A stretch of DNA of 8,218 nucleotides from assembly GCA_029856445.1 (NCBI GenBank), contig JAHQWY010000162.1:1-8218 (forward strand), read 5' to 3'. The notes beneath the pieces were generated by a model. The model saw nothing but the letters and a program-made list of their open reading frames with translations. It did not search any database and was not told where the DNA came from. A program made the translations under genes and the position numbers. This DNA comes from Promethearchaeia archaeon. Its GTDB lineage: Archaea > Asgardarchaeota > Lokiarchaeia > Sigyniarchaeales > SOKP01. The stretch's first letter is position 1; the number at the start of each line of letters is the position of its first letter. Shown one piece after another: positions 1-5,512 of the stretch.

Positions 1-98
1 TCGAGTCTGACATGATGGAACATTGTTCAAAACTGGTAGGAACTGTTGCGAGACTTGCAACTGAGATAATATTAGATGCAGGATTTACTCCAGAATGA
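1..98 (+). CDS. 3' end of an unidentified gene (partial, cut by window start)
   Basis: An open frame runs from the left edge to a TGA at 96-98 and gives about 31 C-terminal residues, including the stretch MMEHCSKLVGTVARLATEII and ending AGFTPE. The segment reads as one amphipathic helix with a short tail. A final 'D..E.c....v..va.la..ii' helix is reminiscent of the C-terminus of M28-type zinc peptidases, but the fragment is too short to name the family and this is only a suggestion. It is co-directional with the next gene, 45 bp downstream, so the two could share a transcript. Coding status rests on the open frame and sensible protein-like composition. Confidence 0.5.
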   Translation, partial: ESDMMEHCSKLVGTVARLATEIILDAGFTPE

Positions 99-143
99 AA
101 AACTTATTTTATTAATAAAATTATAAGATTAAATGTGTTTAAA

Positions 144-653
144 ATGGATTTGGAGTCTAAGTTTGACGAAAAAGTTAAAGAATTAGAAGTAAAATTACCA
201 ACTATGAATGTAGGTGTTAACTGTGCTGAATTAACTCTAACCACCGTCCTAAGTATACTTGGAGTTGATAACTATATGTTTCACAATATAATCAAACCTT
301 TAGCTGGGGGATTTGGAGGGTATAAATCGAGAAAAGGATGGATGGGCGCTTGTGGTGCTGTAGCGGGAGGATGTGCAGCAATTGGAGCAATAATGGGTGG
401 AAAAAAACTTATGGATGATGAAACGATGGCTTTGGCTTATTTTAAAGCTGCAAAATATTGTAGGGAATTTGAAAATCAATTTGGCTCTGTTGTATGCTCA
501 GAACTATGCGGTTATGATTTTAGTAAACCTGAAAATTATTTAAAATATAGAGAAGACGGTATATGGGGAAAAACCTGTTACAAATTTGTAGTTTGGGCCA
601 TAGATAATATACGAAAGTTAAATCAAGAAGAACTAAAAGAAAAGTGGGAATGA
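144..653 (+). CDS. C_GCAxxG_C_C-type putative redox-active protein
   Basis: A 169-residue protein read from the ATG at 144; a GTG at 135 in the same frame would add three residues. Neither start has a clear Shine-Dalgarno site. Seven cysteines are present: Cys27 (VNCAE), Cys70 and Cys77 (GACGAVAGGCAAIG), Cys106, Cys118 and Cys122 (VVCSELCGYDF) and Cys145. An early Cys, a Gly-rich central Cys-Gly-Ala motif following GGFGG, a late 'C..L.G' and a terminal Cys are the layout of the C_GCAxxG_C_C family, whose members are thought to be redox-active or metal-binding; no reaction is established. The Gly/Ala-rich segment around 56-86 is part of the family core and probably not a membrane span. No signal peptide is seen, so it is probably cytoplasmic. 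A T-rich tract follows the stop. Family assignment is good; function is unknown. Confidence 0.82.
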   Translation: MDLESKFDEKVKELEVKLPTMNVGVNCAELTLTTVLSILGVDNYMFHNIIKPLAGGFGGYKSRKGWMGACGAVAGGCAAIGAIMGGKKLMDDETMALAYFKAAKYCREFENQFGSVVCSELCGYDFSKPENYLKYREDGIWGKTCYKFVVWAIDNIRKLNQEELKEKWE

Positions 654-659
654 ATTAAT

Positions 660-690
660 AAAAATTTTTTATATCTTATTTTCTTTTTGA
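660..690 (+). terminator. T-rich tract, likely terminator after the Cys-rich protein gene
   Basis: Directly after the stop at 651-653 the + strand contains a run of six T (665-670) followed by TTATTTTCTTTTTG. No hairpin is evident. T-rich tracts downstream of stop codons are the usual archaeal intrinsic termination signal, so this is the likely end of the transcript. Confidence 0.4.
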
Positions 691-717
691 AATTAGAAAT
701 TTTTTATACTAATGATT

Positions 718-732
718 GTATATTAAAATTAT
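718..732 (+). promoter_or_regulatory. TATA-like element before the zinc-binding protein gene
   Basis: GTATATTAAAATTAT lies about 48 bp before the ATG at 775. With the usual archaeal spacing of about 25 bp from TATA centre to start site, transcription would begin near 750 and leave a leader of roughly 25 nt. The background is so AT-rich that a chance match is possible. Confidence 0.25.
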
Positions 733-774
733 TCAAAGGAAAGTTTTTGTTTTTAAAGAGAAGTGGTAATCAAA

Positions 775-1023
775 ATGGTCGATGAAGAAGAATCTAGGTT
801 CTGCCCTTATTGCGGAATTGCGTTAGAGCATCCATATTGGGCTCATGTCCAAGCAGAACATCCAGAAAAATATACTCAAAAAGAAACATGGATCAAATTG
901 TACGAAGATTACACAGGTTTAGGGATGGATGAGGCTACATCATTAATGGTTATATCAGAATTATTCAATGCAACTCAAGAAGAAATTAAATCTTTCCTTA
1001 AAAATGCGAAAGTGCTAAAATAA
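775..1023 (+). CDS. small C2H2-like zinc-binding protein, function unknown
   Basis: An 82-residue protein. Near the N-terminus Cys10-Pro-Tyr-Cys13 is followed by His24 and His29, giving C-x2-C-x10-H-x4-H, the spacing of a classical C2H2 zinc finger; His19 is an alternative ligand. The remaining ~50 residues are predicted helical and acidic-to-basic mixed, with a hydrophobic stretch around 'EATSLMVISELF' and a Lys-rich end. I chose the ATG at 775 over the in-frame GTG at 763. The bases at 761-771 match the extended anti-SD complement (AGGAGGTGATC) at 8 of 11 positions and sit correctly for 775. Stand-alone mini zinc fingers are common in archaea and may bind nucleic acid or protein; nothing here shows which. 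It converges on the acidic protein gene to its right. Confidence 0.75.
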   Translation: MVDEEESRFCPYCGIALEHPYWAHVQAEHPEKYTQKETWIKLYEDYTGLGMDEATSLMVISELFNATQEEIKSFLKNAKVLK

Positions 1024-1070
1024 AATCAATATTAATCTAATTTTAAAATAAATAAGAATAAAAGTTAAAA

Positions 1071-1084
1071 CCGATTTAAATCGG
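1071..1084. terminator. 14-bp perfect palindrome between convergent genes, candidate terminator
   Basis: CCGATTTAAATCGG is a perfect palindrome located between the stops of two converging genes. As a hairpin it would have a 5-bp stem and TTAA loop. On the - strand it is followed by TTTTAACTTTTATTC, so it best fits a terminator for the acidic protein gene (stop at 1095). On the + strand no T-run follows it. A protein-binding site is the alternative. Confidence 0.45.
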
Positions 1085-1094
1085 AATCTTAATA

Positions 1095-1391
1095 TTAAAA
1101 TTCTTCTTCTTCTTCGCTTTCTTTCAGTAATCCTGCTTGTTTTAATAAATCTTCTACACTATCTCGAGCTTTAATAATTTGTTCGTTTTCTTGGAGGTTA
1201 AGTTGCTCAATCATAGAGTCAGAAAATTCCATAAGTTTACTAATCGCTTCACTGGAAAATTCTTTTACTTTTTCAGAAGTTTCTTCAATAAAATCTTTTC
1301 CAGATTCCCCAAAAACACTACCAACAAAATCAGTGAGAGCATTATTAATCTTATCAATGATATTTTCTTTTTCTTCTCCTTCTTCACTCAT
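1095..1391 (-). CDS. highly acidic small helical protein, function unknown
   Basis: A 98-residue protein with about 28 Asp/Glu against 10 Lys/Arg, no Cys and no Trp. It begins MSEEGEEKEN, continues as two or three probable amphipathic helices (about residues 10-28, 32-66 and 68-90, e.g. 'EETSEKVKEFSSEAISKLME'), and ends in a Ser/Glu tail with five consecutive Glu and a final Phe. No signal peptide or membrane segment is seen. The start is well supported: GAGGT at 1400-1404 lies 8 nt before the ATG, and a TATA-like ATTTAAAAAG lies further upstream. A + strand open frame over the same DNA lacks such signals and is Phe/Asn-rich, as expected of a shadow. I do not recognise a family. The acidic helical make-up could suit a binding partner or a chaperone-like or nucleic-acid-mimic role, but nothing shows it. 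Confidence 0.72.
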   Translation of the reverse strand: MSEEGEEKENIIDKINNALTDFVGSVFGESGKDFIEETSEKVKEFSSEAISKLMEFSDSMIEQLNLQENEQIIKARDSVEDLLKQAGLLKESEEEEEF

Positions 1392-1429
1392 GTTTATTTA
1401 CCTCGTTTTTAGTTAATTACTAAGTATAA

Positions 1430-1441
1430 TCTTTTTAAATA
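1430..1441 (-). promoter_or_regulatory. TATA-like box for the acidic protein gene
   Basis: Read on the - strand, AATATTTAAAAAGATTA covers this position, a good match to an archaeal TATA box. It sits about 45 bp upstream of the ATG at 1391, predicting a start site near 1410 and a short leader that still contains the GAGGT ribosome-binding site. Confidence 0.4.
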
Positions 1442-1456
1442 TTAAAACTCATATGG

Positions 1457-1472
1457 TTATCAATTTTGATAA
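1457..1472. promoter_or_regulatory. inverted repeat in a divergent promoter region
   Basis: TTATCAA-TT-TTGATAA is a perfect inverted repeat with 7-bp arms and a 2-bp spacer. It lies between the acidic protein gene (-) and the acyl-CoA synthetase subunit gene (+), beside the TATA-like ATTTAAAAAG of the former and just before a TTTTAAAAT at 1479-1487 that could serve the latter. Position and symmetry fit an operator for a dimeric regulator. Pure AT content means chance cannot be excluded. Confidence 0.35.
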
Positions 1473-1519
1473 TTTAGGTTTTAAAATTATGTAATATTTT
1501 TGGATATAGGAGAAAAAAT

Positions 1520-3007
1520 ATGAGTGAAACTCATTTTTTAGATGGATTTCTGAACCCTAAAAGCGTTGCCTTCTATGGTGCTAATAACAAAGGCAGTTCT
1601 TTAGCGGCTATTCAAATCATGAATTTGATTAAATCTAATTATGATGGGAACATTTATCCTATTCACTTAAAATTAGATTCAGTTATGGGATATAAAGCTT
1701 ATAAATCAATAGCAGAACTACCAGAAATTCCTGAGTTAGTTGTAATTGTTTTATCTGCAAAATTAGTTCCACAGATTTTTGAAGAATGTGGAGAAAAAGG
1801 AGTAAGAAGAATTATAGTAATCTCTGGGGGATTTAGGGAATTAATTGGTAGTCGTAAAAATACTCTTACAAAAGAACTTAATGCAATCTCAAATAAATAT
1901 AATATGAGATTCATAGGACCTAACTGCTTAGGTGTATTCAATAACTGGTATGGAACGAATCAAGAGAATTTAGCATTTAATACTTCTATTTGGGAGCATA
2001 TAAAAAAAGGAAATTTTTCGATAGCTTCTCAAAGTGGTACACTGTCAAGTCACATTTGGTTTGATCCAGAAAGTGTGGATTTAGGTTTAAGTAAATCTAT
2101 TTCCGTAGGAAATGAAGCGAATATCGATTTAGTTGATTGTATAGAATATTTTAAAGATGATAAAGATACAAGTGTAATTGGATTATATGTTGAAGAATTA
2201 AAACGTGGAAAAAAATTTATGGAATTAGCAAGTGAGATAACTAAGAAAAAACCTATTATTGCGATATACGTTGGAGGATCAGAAGCAGGAAATCGAGCTC
2301 TTAAGAGTCATACGGGATCATTAGCAGGGAATGCTAAAATCTTTGATGCGATCTTTAAGGAGACAGGAATAATTCAAACTGACTACGTCCAAGAATTTTT
2401 AGATATCGCACTGATATTATCAAGAGGTATCTTCCCCAAAGGAAATAGACTCGGGATAATAACAAACTCAGGAGGTCCTGGTGCAATGGCTGCAAATAAC
2501 GCAGAAAAAAAAGGTTTAATAGTGCCAGAGCTATCAGAATCTCTTCAGACCCAACTAATGGAGATCCTACCCTTAAATGCCAGTGCAAGAAATCCAGTAG
2601 ATTGTGCTTTTGATATGAATTTACCTTATTTCTATATCACCTTACCTGAAATTTTAATGAAATCTGGTGAGATTGATATGATCATTCAATATGGTGTTGT
2701 AGGATTTCAAGATGTTCTAGATGATTATCTTAAATATGAGAAAATTGCGAAACATGCAGATTTTCACCATCAACCAGCTGAAGTTATGGACTCATTAGCC
2801 CAAAAATTACTACAACCTACTATGAAAAACTCAGAAAAATACTCTATTCCTATATTATATGTTAATCCAATGAGCTTTACAAGCCCTTGGTCGAAACGAT
2901 TAAGAAAAAATGGTGCATTGTTGTTTAAATTATGGGATAGACCTGTAAATGCTCTAGCGAAAGTATGTGAATATGTAGATTATAAAAATAGATCAAAAAA
3001 AACATAA
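1520..3007 (+). CDS. ADP-forming acyl-CoA synthetase alpha subunit-like protein (AcdA-type, CoA-binding)
   Basis: A 495-residue protein starting at an ATG with AGGAG 7 nt upstream (1508-1512). Order of parts: an N-terminal CoA-binding Rossmann domain (about 8-140, 'NPKSVAFYGA', ending in GPNCLG at 133-138); a first succinyl-CoA-ligase-like domain (about 165-300) with SQSGTLSS (170-177) and SVGNEANID (195-203); and a second such domain with TNSGGPG (315-321) and NPVD (358-361). The motif SHTGSLAG carries His264, equivalent to the His that is phosphorylated when these enzymes turn acyl-CoA, ADP and phosphate into acid, ATP and CoA. The ATP-grasp (beta) domain is absent from the protein and from the window, so activity would need a partner encoded elsewhere. 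After NPVD the sequence looks diverged from classical acetate-type subunits, with an extra His-rich stretch near 412-418, so the acyl substrate cannot be named. Its last codons converge on the M20 gene 25 bp away. Confidence 0.88.
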   Translation: MSETHFLDGFLNPKSVAFYGANNKGSSLAAIQIMNLIKSNYDGNIYPIHLKLDSVMGYKAYKSIAELPEIPELVVIVLSAKLVPQIFEECGEKGVRRIIVISGGFRELIGSRKNTLTKELNAISNKYNMRFIGPNCLGVFNNWYGTNQENLAFNTSIWEHIKKGNFSIASQSGTLSSHIWFDPESVDLGLSKSISVGNEANIDLVDCIEYFKDDKDTSVIGLYVEELKRGKKFMELASEITKKKPIIAIYVGGSEAGNRALKSHTGSLAGNAKIFDAIFKETGIIQTDYVQEFLDIALILSRGIFPKGNRLGIITNSGGPGAMAANNAEKKGLIVPELSESLQTQLMEILPLNASARNPVDCAFDMNLPYFYITLPEILMKSGEIDMIIQYGVVGFQDVLDDYLKYEKIAKHADFHHQPAEVMDSLAQKLLQPTMKNSEKYSIPILYVNPMSFTSPWSKRLRKNGALLFKLWDRPVNALAKVCEYVDYKNRSKKT

Positions 3008-3049
3008 ATTGTGGTTTATGAATATGAATTAGTTATTTGTTTACTTTTT
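2995..3049. terminator. overlapping T-rich ends of two convergent genes
   Basis: The stops at 3007 (+) and 3033 (-) are only 25 bp apart. The - strand has a run of eight T at 2995-3002, inside the last codons of the acyl-CoA synthetase gene, and the + strand has TTATTTGTTTACTTTTT at 3033-3049, inside the end of the M20 gene. Each tract is placed to terminate the transcript arriving from the opposite gene, so the two 3' ends probably overlap. Confidence 0.35.
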
Positions 3050-4481
3050 CAAACCGATGAAAAGGTATTTTATATCCTTCTGGGAAAGGAGATTTATATT
3101 TTTTTTCCTTGAATGTATTATTGAATTCTTCACGTGCTTTCTTTACTAATTCTGGATTATTTAAAAATTCCAAAGCAGTTAGACAAATGACCTGAGCTGC
3201 TTTAATCATCCCTTTATGTCCTATACTCATTCCTGAAGTAGCCACATTCTGCCAAGAATGACCTGGTGATCCTGTAACATGACACGCTGTACTAAATTCT
3301 CCTAATGGAGTATACCAAGATACATCTCCTACATCGGTAGAACCAGCAGCTACCATTCCCTTTCCTAAAGGACGACTTATGACAGGAAACATCGGTTCTT
3401 GATGGTATCTCATTGCTTTTTCCCACTTATCAGGAGGTACAATTTTTTTTAATCCTGTAAAATCAGGTGGTGGGATAGTCTTCTTCAATTCTAAAGCAAA
3501 ATCCAGTTCCTCTTTATTAAATACTGGGGGTCCTAGTTCTTTCATTTTTTCATAAATCACATTATTTACCACATCATTACGGAGAGGGTTATAGGTTCCA
3601 CTTAAGAAATCAATTTCAAGTTGAGTTTCCGTCATTAAAACCGCGCCTTCTGCTACTTTTATCAAACGATTATAGAGTTCATCAACTTGATGACGCTCAG
3701 GAGCTCTTACAAAATAGTGAACTTCGGCTTCAGCTGGAACTACATTTGGAGCAAGTCCTCCATTAGTAATCACATAATGAATTCGAGCATCAGATATCAT
3801 ATGTTCACGTAGGTAATTAGCCCCAACATTCATAAGTTCCACCGCGTCAAGGGCACTTCGCCCATTATATGGATCTCCTGCAGCGTGAGCTGTTTTTCCA
3901 TAAAATTTAAAATATACATCATTCATAGCAGTATTTGATTGGAGTGCGATCTCATTAACTATGCCTGGATGCCAAGTTATTGAAATATCAATATCTTCAA
4001 AAGCAAGACCTGGATTAATCATATATCCTTTTGTATTAAATTTTTCTTCAGCAGGACATCCATAATACTTGACTATCCCCTTTATTTCTCCAGCATCAAT
4101 AGCCTCTTTTACTGCCAATACAGCAGCTATACCAGCTGTACCTAAAAGGTTATGTCCACATCCATGACCAGCTGCTCCTTCTTTTAAAGGCTTTCTTTTA
4201 GGATCAGTAGTTTGACTTAATCCAGGTAAAGCATCATATTCACCTAATACTGCAATAGTAGGCTTACCATCTCCATAAGAAGCCACGAATGCTGTCGGTA
4301 TTGATGCTACACCCTTATCAACATTAAAACCACTTTCTATTAAAGTTTTTATTAGTAGATCAGAAGATTTATACTCTTGAAATCCCAATTCAGCAAATTC
4401 CCATATTTTGTCACTGATTTCTGTTAAATATTGCTGATTCTTCTCAATCCATTCTGCATAATCTTTAAAATTTTTTACCAC
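3033..4481 (-). CDS. M20 family amidohydrolase, AbgB-like (p-aminobenzoyl-glutamate hydrolase subunit B type)
   Basis: A 482-residue zinc-dependent amide hydrolase, matching bacterial AbgB along its whole length (about 481 residues). Catalytic-domain motifs are GEYDALPGLSQ (80-90), GHGCGHNLLG (105-114; metal ligands Cys108 and His110), GCPAEE (141-146; Glu145/146), TWHPG (His171) and, near the end, GSTDVGDVSW (380-389) and PGHSWQ (His408). The lid/dimerisation domain spans about 188-300 and includes GKTAHAAGDPYNGRSALDA with His199. AbgB relatives cleave N-acyl or aminoacyl amides; the real substrate here is unknown. No signal peptide, so cytoplasmic. The start is GTG: an in-frame TGA at 4490-4488 rules out anything earlier, and no later start lies nearby. 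GAAGGA lies only 2 nt before the GTG, an unusually tight spacing. It follows the acetyltransferase gene by 73 bp on the same strand and may have its own TATA-like box in that gap. Confidence 0.93.
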   Translation of the reverse strand: MVKNFKDYAEWIEKNQQYLTEISDKIWEFAELGFQEYKSSDLLIKTLIESGFNVDKGVASIPTAFVASYGDGKPTIAVLGEYDALPGLSQTTDPKRKPLKEGAAGHGCGHNLLGTAGIAAVLAVKEAIDAGEIKGIVKYYGCPAEEKFNTKGYMINPGLAFEDIDISITWHPGIVNEIALQSNTAMNDVYFKFYGKTAHAAGDPYNGRSALDAVELMNVGANYLREHMISDARIHYVITNGGLAPNVVPAEAEVHYFVRAPERHQVDELYNRLIKVAEGAVLMTETQLEIDFLSGTYNPLRNDVVNNVIYEKMKELGPPVFNKEELDFALELKKTIPPPDFTGLKKIVPPDKWEKAMRYHQEPMFPVISRPLGKGMVAAGSTDVGDVSWYTPLGEFSTACHVTGSPGHSWQNVATSGMSIGHKGMIKAAQVICLTALEFLNNPELVKKAREEFNNTFKEKKYKSPFPEGYKIPFHRFEKVNK

Positions 4482-4525
4482 TTTCCTTCACATTTTTAAG
4501 TATATTTAATTCATAAATTTCGATT

Positions 4526-4538
4526 GGATATAAAAATT
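4526..4538 (-). promoter_or_regulatory. TATA-like box before the M20 gene
   Basis: On the - strand the gap between the acetyltransferase and M20 genes contains AATTTTTATATCC. It is centred about 50 bp upstream of the GTG at 4481, which would give a leader of roughly 25 nt. It suggests the M20 gene can be transcribed on its own, though read-through from the acetyltransferase gene is equally possible. Confidence 0.3.
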
Positions 4539-4554
4539 TTACCACAATTTGAAT

Positions 4555-5382
4555 TTATTTGGTTCTATTATTCTCTATCCAGTTTATAGCATAGTCAACC
4601 ATTTCTTGTTGTGAGAATAAATAAGCATCAGCTAAACCCACTTTTTTAGGTTTGTATTGTTTTGAAATCTCGAAATCTTTTCCAATATCCTCGAAGTCAT
4701 CAGAGTTAAGGTCTAATTCTTCCCATACTACCCATTTTCTTCTGCCGTTTTCTACAATTGACGAACCTTGGGATTGATATCTTTTCCCATAATAATTACT
4801 CCGATTTTCTGCTAAATGAAGTGAAGAATTATTAGAATGACTAACACCTAATAATAAAATTTGCCCTTCTAGATCATAGATTTTTGCAAGAGGAGATCGT
4901 TCCCCTAAATCATATTCTAGTTTGTGATCTTTTGTAATCATTTTAGCATACTTTCCCCATGCGACAAATGAAGAAAGGGGATGATTACTACGAATAACTC
5001 CTGGAAATCTGCGAAATGTCTCAACAATGATACCCATACCTCTCGTAGGTGATATGAGTGGATCAAATGCTGGTGATGTTTGACGAATAATTTCCCACCA
5101 ACTTTCAGGAACAGGGGGATTTTCCCATCTTGATGGTTCAGAATTCCCTCCTGTAAATGTAGGCATAATCAAAGTACCCTTTTTCGTTAAAACTTCCATC
5201 ATAGCTTGAATTACTGAAATCGGACCTCCAACAGTCCATCCTAATTTGCTTAAGGAGCTATGCATTATTATTATTGACCCTTCTTCTACTCCTAATGCTT
5301 TAAAATCGTTTACTAGACTTTTAACTGTATTTGGCATCTTAGTGTTTTTTACAACTTCAAATTCTTGCTCAATATTTTTCAT
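4555..5382 (-). CDS. AAC(3)-family (aminoglycoside 3-N-acetyltransferase-like) acetyltransferase
   Basis: A 275-residue protein of the AAC(3) fold, using acetyl-CoA to acetylate an amine. I chose the ATG at 5382: AGGAG (5391-5395) lies 8 nt upstream, whereas the longer frame back to 5433 adds 17 residues with no such site. Family landmarks in order: 'LGVEEGSIIIMHSSLSKLGW' then TVGGP near the N-terminus (acetyl-CoA region), GTLIMPTFTG, a 'WENPPVPESWWEIIR' loop, 'SPAFDPLISPTRGMG', 'RRFPGVIRSNHPLSSFVAWG' (His of the SNHP motif) and 'SPLAKIYDLEGQILLLGVSH'. The overall pattern resembles YokD-like chromosomal members. Many archaeal and bacterial members are not resistance determinants, so a metabolic amine is more likely than an aminoglycoside as substrate; this is inference. 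It is followed by the M20 gene on the same strand and is divergent from acetoacetyl-CoA synthetase. Confidence 0.92.
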   Translation of the reverse strand: MKNIEQEFEVVKNTKMPNTVKSLVNDFKALGVEEGSIIIMHSSLSKLGWTVGGPISVIQAMMEVLTKKGTLIMPTFTGGNSEPSRWENPPVPESWWEIIRQTSPAFDPLISPTRGMGIIVETFRRFPGVIRSNHPLSSFVAWGKYAKMITKDHKLEYDLGERSPLAKIYDLEGQILLLGVSHSNNSSLHLAENRSNYYGKRYQSQGSSIVENGRRKWVVWEELDLNSDDFEDIGKDFEISKQYKPKKVGLADAYLFSQQEMVDYAINWIENNRTK

Positions 5383-5421
5383 GCCAATTTCTCCTAATTT
5401 GATAAACTTACTAATAAAAAA

Positions 5422-5453
5422 GGTACAAACCATTAATTTTTTTAGTTAGTACC
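5422..5453. promoter_or_regulatory. imperfect inverted repeat flanking a TATA-like element (acetyltransferase side)
   Basis: GGTACAAAC (5422-5430) and GTTAGTACC (5445-5453) are inverted copies with 8 of 9 positions paired, separated by 14 bp. Between them, read on the - strand, lies CTAAAAAAATTAATG, a plausible TATA element for the acetyltransferase gene whose ATG is at 5382. A regulator bound to both arms would cover that promoter. Confidence 0.4.
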
Positions 5454-5473
5454 AATAGATAGAAATATCTATT
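5454..5473. promoter_or_regulatory. perfect inverted repeat, candidate operator (acetoacetyl-CoA synthetase side)
   Basis: AATAGATA-GAAA-TATCTATT has perfect 8-bp arms around a 4-bp spacer. It begins directly where the previous inverted repeat ends and lies 40 bp before the acetoacetyl-CoA synthetase start. The placement fits control of one or both divergent genes. TATTATTAATATTC just downstream (5470-5483) could be that gene's TATA element, which would leave a very short leader. Confidence 0.4.
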
Positions 5474-5512
5474 ATTAATATTCAATACAAAAATTATATT
5501 GAAAATGAATTC

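Noticed and set aside
1100..1116. TTC-rich repeat considered as a separate microsatellite
   Set aside because: It is simply the reverse of the Glu codons at the end of the acidic protein gene and is treated there.
1179..1412. Open frame of 77 codons on the + strand over the acidic protein gene
   Set aside because: It is antisense to a gene with a good RBS and TATA-like box, has no RBS of its own, and its Phe/Asn/Lys-rich product is what the reverse of a Glu-rich gene yields.
1699..1941. Open frame of 80 codons on the - strand inside the acyl-CoA synthetase gene
   Set aside because: It lies wholly opposite a clear conserved coding region and shows no motif or start signal.
2355..2588. Open frame of 77 codons on the - strand inside the acyl-CoA synthetase gene
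   Set aside because: Antisense shadow; the Leu-rich product mimics a membrane protein but arises from the reverse reading of conserved motifs such as TNSGGPG.
4555..5382. Antibiotic-resistance gene cassette
   Set aside because: No integrase, transposon end or recombination site is nearby, composition matches the neighbours, and the YokD-like type is commonly chromosomal.
5383..5433. 17-residue N-terminal extension of the acetyltransferase
   Set aside because: The ATG at 5382 has AGGAG at ideal spacing, while the extension would overlap the promoter dyad and lacks an RBS.
5246..5449. Open frame of 67 codons on the + strand over the acetyltransferase N-terminus
   Set aside because: Antisense to a conserved family region and to its RBS; no supporting start signal.
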